Assembly: GCF_900129875.1 (NCBI RefSeq)
Contig: NZ_FQXC01000002.1
Span: forward strand, 124,001-188,000
DNA: 64,000 nucleotides
Reading direction: 5' to 3'
From: Marivita hallyeonensis
GTDB taxonomy: Bacteria; Pseudomonadota; Alphaproteobacteria; Rhodobacterales; Rhodobacteraceae
Shown here: piece by piece, positions 63,006-64,000 of the stretch
How the letters are laid out: every line of letters starts with the position of its first letter
How positions within the stretch are numbered: position 1 is the first letter of the stretch
Position numbers and translations under genes: made by a program
The notes under the pieces: model-generated
What the model was told of the DNA's origin: nothing
The model's input: the letters and a program-made list of their open reading frames with translations, nothing else
The model's database searches: none

Positions 63006-64000
63006 ATGACAACGCGGACCCAAGCCACGTTTGCGCCCCCGGTCATGGAAGCCCGCCGCTGGCTCGAAGGCGCGACGTTTCCGGACAACCAGCCGCTGAT
63101 CAATGTCAGCCAGGCCGCCCCGGTCGATCCACCCCCCGCGCCGCTGCGCGACGCGATGGCCGAGGCGTTGACTGAACCCGACACGCATCTTTACGGACCG
63201 GTACTTGGCCTGCCCGCGCTGCGCGAGGAACTCAGCGACCAGTGGTCCGCGCATTACCACGGCACCGTAACCCCGTCGCAGGTCGCCATCACCTCAGGCT
63301 GCAACCAGGCCTTCGCGGCGGTAATCGCGGCCCTGTGCGATCAGGGGGACGAGGTCATCCTGCCGACGCCGTGGTACTTCAATCACAAGATGTGGCTCGA
63401 CATGTCCGGTGTCACCGCGATCGCGCTCAAGACCGGGCCCGACCTGATTCCCGACGCGTCACTGGCAGGGGCGCTCATCACCCCCCGAACCCGCGCCATC
63501 GCTCTGGTGTCACCCAACAACCCGGGCGGCGTGGAATATCCCGCCGACACACTCAAGGCATTCTACGACCTTGCACGCGCAAACGGTCTCAAGCTCATCG
63601 TCGACGAAACTTACCGCGATTTCGACAGCCGTCCGACGCCACCGCACGGCCTGCTCTCCGACGCTGACTGGTCCGATACGCTGATACAGCTCTACTCATT
63701 CTCGAAGGCCTACCGCCTCACCGGTCATCGCGTCGGCGCGATCATCGCCGATCAGGCGCTTCTTGCCGAAGTCGAAAAGTTCCTCGACACCGTCGCCATC
63801 TGCCCGCCGCAACTGGGCCAGAAGGCCGCGCTCTGGGGACTTCGGAACCTGAAAGACTGGCTTGCCGGCGAAAGGGAGGAAATCCTCGACCGGCGCGCGG
63901 CGATCCATGACAACATGCCCCTGCTCGACGACAAGGGATGGCGGCTGATGGGGTGCGGGGCGTATTTCGCGTATCTTGAACATCCTTTCGCCGAAAGCAG
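63006..64000 (+). CDS. Aminotransferase class I/II, partial (cut by the window edge)
   Basis: Cytoplasmic PLP-dependent aminotransferase; 331 codons are visible with no stop, so the 3' end is missing. Visible: HLYGPVLGLPALREEL near 61-76, ITSGCNQAF near 95-104, SPNNPGG at 169-175, Asp200 and Tyr203 in VDETYR, and the PLP lysine Lys234 in YSFSKAYRLTGHRVG. The N-terminus is complete, starting at ATG after GGAGAACCCGAC. Substrate unknown; it resembles broad-range aminotransferases of fold type I. About 60 more residues are expected for this family. Confidence 0.88.
   Translation, partial: MTTRTQATFAPPVMEARRWLEGATFPDNQPLINVSQAAPVDPPPAPLRDAMAEALTEPDTHLYGPVLGLPALREELSDQWSAHYHGTVTPSQVAITSGCNQAFAAVIAALCDQGDEVILPTPWYFNHKMWLDMSGVTAIALKTGPDLIPDASLAGALITPRTRAIALVSPNNPGGVEYPADTLKAFYDLARANGLKLIVDETYRDFDSRPTPPHGLLSDADWSDTLIQLYSFSKAYRLTGHRVGAIIADQALLAEVEKFLDTVAICPPQLGQKAALWGLRNLKDWLAGEREEILDRRAAIHDNMPLLDDKGWRLMGCGAYFAYLEHPFAES

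Noticed and set aside
1-64000. CRISPR arrays, prophage genes, insertion sequences or rRNA
   Set aside because: No regularly spaced direct repeats, transposase or integrase motifs, phage structural genes or rRNA sequence were seen.

Overview
The window reads as a chromosome segment of a marine-type alphaproteobacterium of the Rhodobacterales (Roseobacter group). Supporting signs are the GC-rich coding style, a PhoR without membrane segments, a class II (plant-type) DAHP synthase, a pterin-binding methyltransferase typical of split methionine synthases, a two-domain cold-shock protein, a B12-dependent ribonucleotide reductase and polyhydroxybutyrate genes. About 59 protein genes and two tRNA genes (Asn-GTT, Pro-TGG) are tightly packed. 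I see no prophage, insertion sequence, rRNA or CRISPR array. The right edge cuts an aminotransferase gene.

Layout. 0.2-7 kb: 3-hydroxybutyrate dehydrogenase, a patatin-like lipase, a Ca2+/Na+ antiporter, a DUF502 membrane protein, the pseudouridine catabolic pair psuK-psuG and a transsulfuration enzyme. 7-14.4 kb: phosphate regulon, with phoR facing a pstS-pstC-pstA-pstB-phoU-phoB operon preceded by a three-half-site Pho box. 14.6-17 kb: glutaryl-CoA dehydrogenase and a LuxR solo. 17-25 kb: rpsB-tsf, a HupE-like protein, gamma carbonic anhydrase, gmk, yicC, a PAS protein with a CtrA-type site, and DAHP synthase. 25-28 kb: a GlxA/AraC regulator, a small conserved-looking ORF, a phasin and a PQQ sugar dehydrogenase. 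28.5-34 kb: a branched-chain amino-acid-type ABC transporter operon with a small secreted protein inside it. 34-38 kb: a response regulator, a FIST (NosP-like) protein and a hybrid kinase. 38-43 kb: a thioesterase, an EnvZ-like kinase, an MBL hydrolase, tRNA-Asn, aroQ and Ppx/GppA. 43-46 kb: a one-carbon/methionine cluster. 46-49 kb: a DUF815 ATPase and tatABC. 49-53 kb: a YafY-type regulator and a fused, self-sufficient reductive dehalogenase. 53-58.4 kb: an EF-hand protein, an ECF sigma factor, nrdJ and tRNA-Pro. 58.4-64 kb: DUF192, cold-shock, pdxH, fabI, two LysE exporters, xanthine phosphoribosyltransferase and an aminotransferase.

Most noteworthy: (1) the 1066-residue reductive dehalogenase fused to an FAD/NAD/2Fe-2S reductase, with a regulator 45 bp upstream; (2) the FIST-hybrid kinase-LuxR response regulator locus, which matches the NosP/NahK arrangement for nitric oxide sensing; (3) the methionine cluster; (4) a perfect 24-bp palindrome between convergent genes; (5) DnaA boxes plus a NrdR-like box upstream of nrdJ. 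Three corrinoid-linked enzymes (methyltransferase, dehalogenase, ribonucleotide reductase) lie within 13 kb, which suggests a lifestyle dependent on cobalamin.
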